Assembly: GCA_017431185.1 (NCBI GenBank)
Contig: JAFRLP010000167.1
Location: forward strand, 1 to 5,695
Origin: Victivallales bacterium
GTDB taxonomy: Bacteria > Verrucomicrobiota > Lentisphaeria > Oligosphaerales > Oligosphaeraceae
Reading direction: 5' to 3'
DNA length: 5,695 nt
The notes beneath the pieces are model-generated. The model saw only the letters and a program-made list of their open reading frames with translations. It was not told where the DNA came from and ran no database searches. Below, one piece after another: positions 5,380-5,695 of this stretch (position 1 is its first letter; each line of letters opens with the position of its first letter). The translations under genes and the position numbers were made by a program.

Positions 5380-5508
5380 CGGGATGACAGACTTCCTTCG
5401 TGAAGAACAAACCGCCCTCGGGATCACAGAATTCCTTCTTGAAGAGCGAGCGGCCCTCGGAATGACAGACTTCCTTCGTGAAGAACGAACGGCCCTCGGG
5501 ATGACAGG
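5380..5508. repeat. 39-bp tandem repeat array (3 full units plus a partial one)
   Basis: Units run 5380-5418, 5419-5457 and 5458-5496, with a partial unit at 5497-5508. Each starts CGG(G/A)AT(G/C)ACAGA, contains CTTC-GT-GAAG or a variant, and ends in CCCT. A degenerate unit may precede at 5357-5379. There are no unique spacers. Because 39 is a multiple of three, both strands read as 13-residue peptide repeats (plus: MTDFLREERTALG; minus: CHPEGRSFFTKEV-like). Neither has a ribosome-binding site, so I treat this as a noncoding intergenic repeat. Confidence 0.85.
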
Positions 5509-5642
5509 ACCGGTTTGAAGACCATGATGCAGGGCAAACAGGGAAAATCGGCTGATCATGCATAAATCCTGACACTTTGTGCTATGTTAAGCATGTTGCT
5601 TTTCGACCAAGCAGCGGAGCCGCCAATTAAATTAGTAATAAC
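5509..5642. other. Intergenic spacer right of the tandem array
   Basis: No gene seen. A short hairpin AAGCA-TGT-TGCTT (5589-5601) followed by TT could be a weak stop for plus-strand transcripts but is too short to call a terminator. Confidence 0.35.
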
Positions 5643-5671
5643 TTGTTTTAAATAAAGTTTTTATTTATATT
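5643..5671 (+). promoter_or_regulatory. AT-rich promoter for a gene beginning at the right edge
   Basis: TTGTTT at 5643-5648 and TATATT at 5666-5671 are spaced 17 bases apart. An inverted repeat TAAATAAA (5649-5656) and TTTATTTA (5660-5667) fills the spacer and could be an operator. TTAAATTAGT (5627-5636) and TTTAATTAGT (5671-5680) flank it as near-identical direct repeats. ATG codons at 5686 and 5692 are possible starts of the next gene; no clear ribosome site precedes them. Confidence 0.4.
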
Positions 5672-5695
5672 TTAATTAGTGCCGGATGTCCATGA

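Noticed and set aside
4776..5387. 203-codon plus-strand frame
   Set aside because: It starts at GTG without a ribosome site, runs through the repeat element and into the tandem array region, and shows no family features.
5380..5508. CRISPR array
   Set aside because: Repeat units are contiguous with no unique spacers and no cas genes are nearby.
1..5695. tRNA or rRNA genes
   Set aside because: Reading both strands by eye I saw no T-loop or acceptor pattern consistent with a tRNA and no rRNA-like sequence.

Overview
The window looks like an accessory region of a bacterial chromosome of moderate GC content, with AT-rich control regions. No phylogenetic marker gene is present. The glycyl-radical-enzyme activase points to an anaerobe or facultative anaerobe. 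A gut-type anaerobe, possibly from the Verrucomicrobiota/Lentisphaerota side, is a guess and not shown by the sequence.

Left part (1-1500): the 3' end of a RhuM-family gene enters from the left edge and stops after a truncated, atypical tail. It is followed by an intact Fic-domain protein (241-1131) with an N-terminal helix-turn-helix, its own promoter, a cluster of CCGAT repeats and a strong intrinsic terminator. Just after the terminator lies a second, broken RhuM fragment (1228-1395), so fic is flanked by two pieces of the same gene family.

Middle (1500-3236): an AbiE-type toxin-antitoxin operon. The promoter carries a perfect 10-bp inverted repeat. The antitoxin (AbiEi/DUF6088-like, 1580-2212) overlaps the start of the nucleotidyltransferase toxin (AbiEii-like, 2190 onward). 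The toxin is broken by an in-frame TAG after codon 232, although homologous sequence continues in the same frame to 3236. The tail and final stop of that frame lie inside an interspersed repeat.

Right part (3204-5695): two copies of a diverged ~155-bp intergenic repeat face each other (3204-3355 and 5149-5306). Between them, on the minus strand, a small one-helix membrane protein gene (4431-4694) is coupled by a TGATG overlap to a glycyl-radical-enzyme activating protein (3559-4431). No glycyl radical enzyme is visible in the window. From 4775 to the end there is no convincing gene: hairpin-rich sequence, the second repeat copy, a 39-bp tandem array (5380-5508), and an AT-rich promoter-like segment that may drive a gene starting at the right edge.

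The picture is a defence/toxin island in decay (two RhuM fragments and a toxin with a nonsense codon, next to an intact Fic gene and antitoxin) beside a metabolic activase bounded by repeats. I saw no clear new system. The best leads are the interrupted AbiEii, the RhuM-Fic-RhuM arrangement and the inverted repeat pair.
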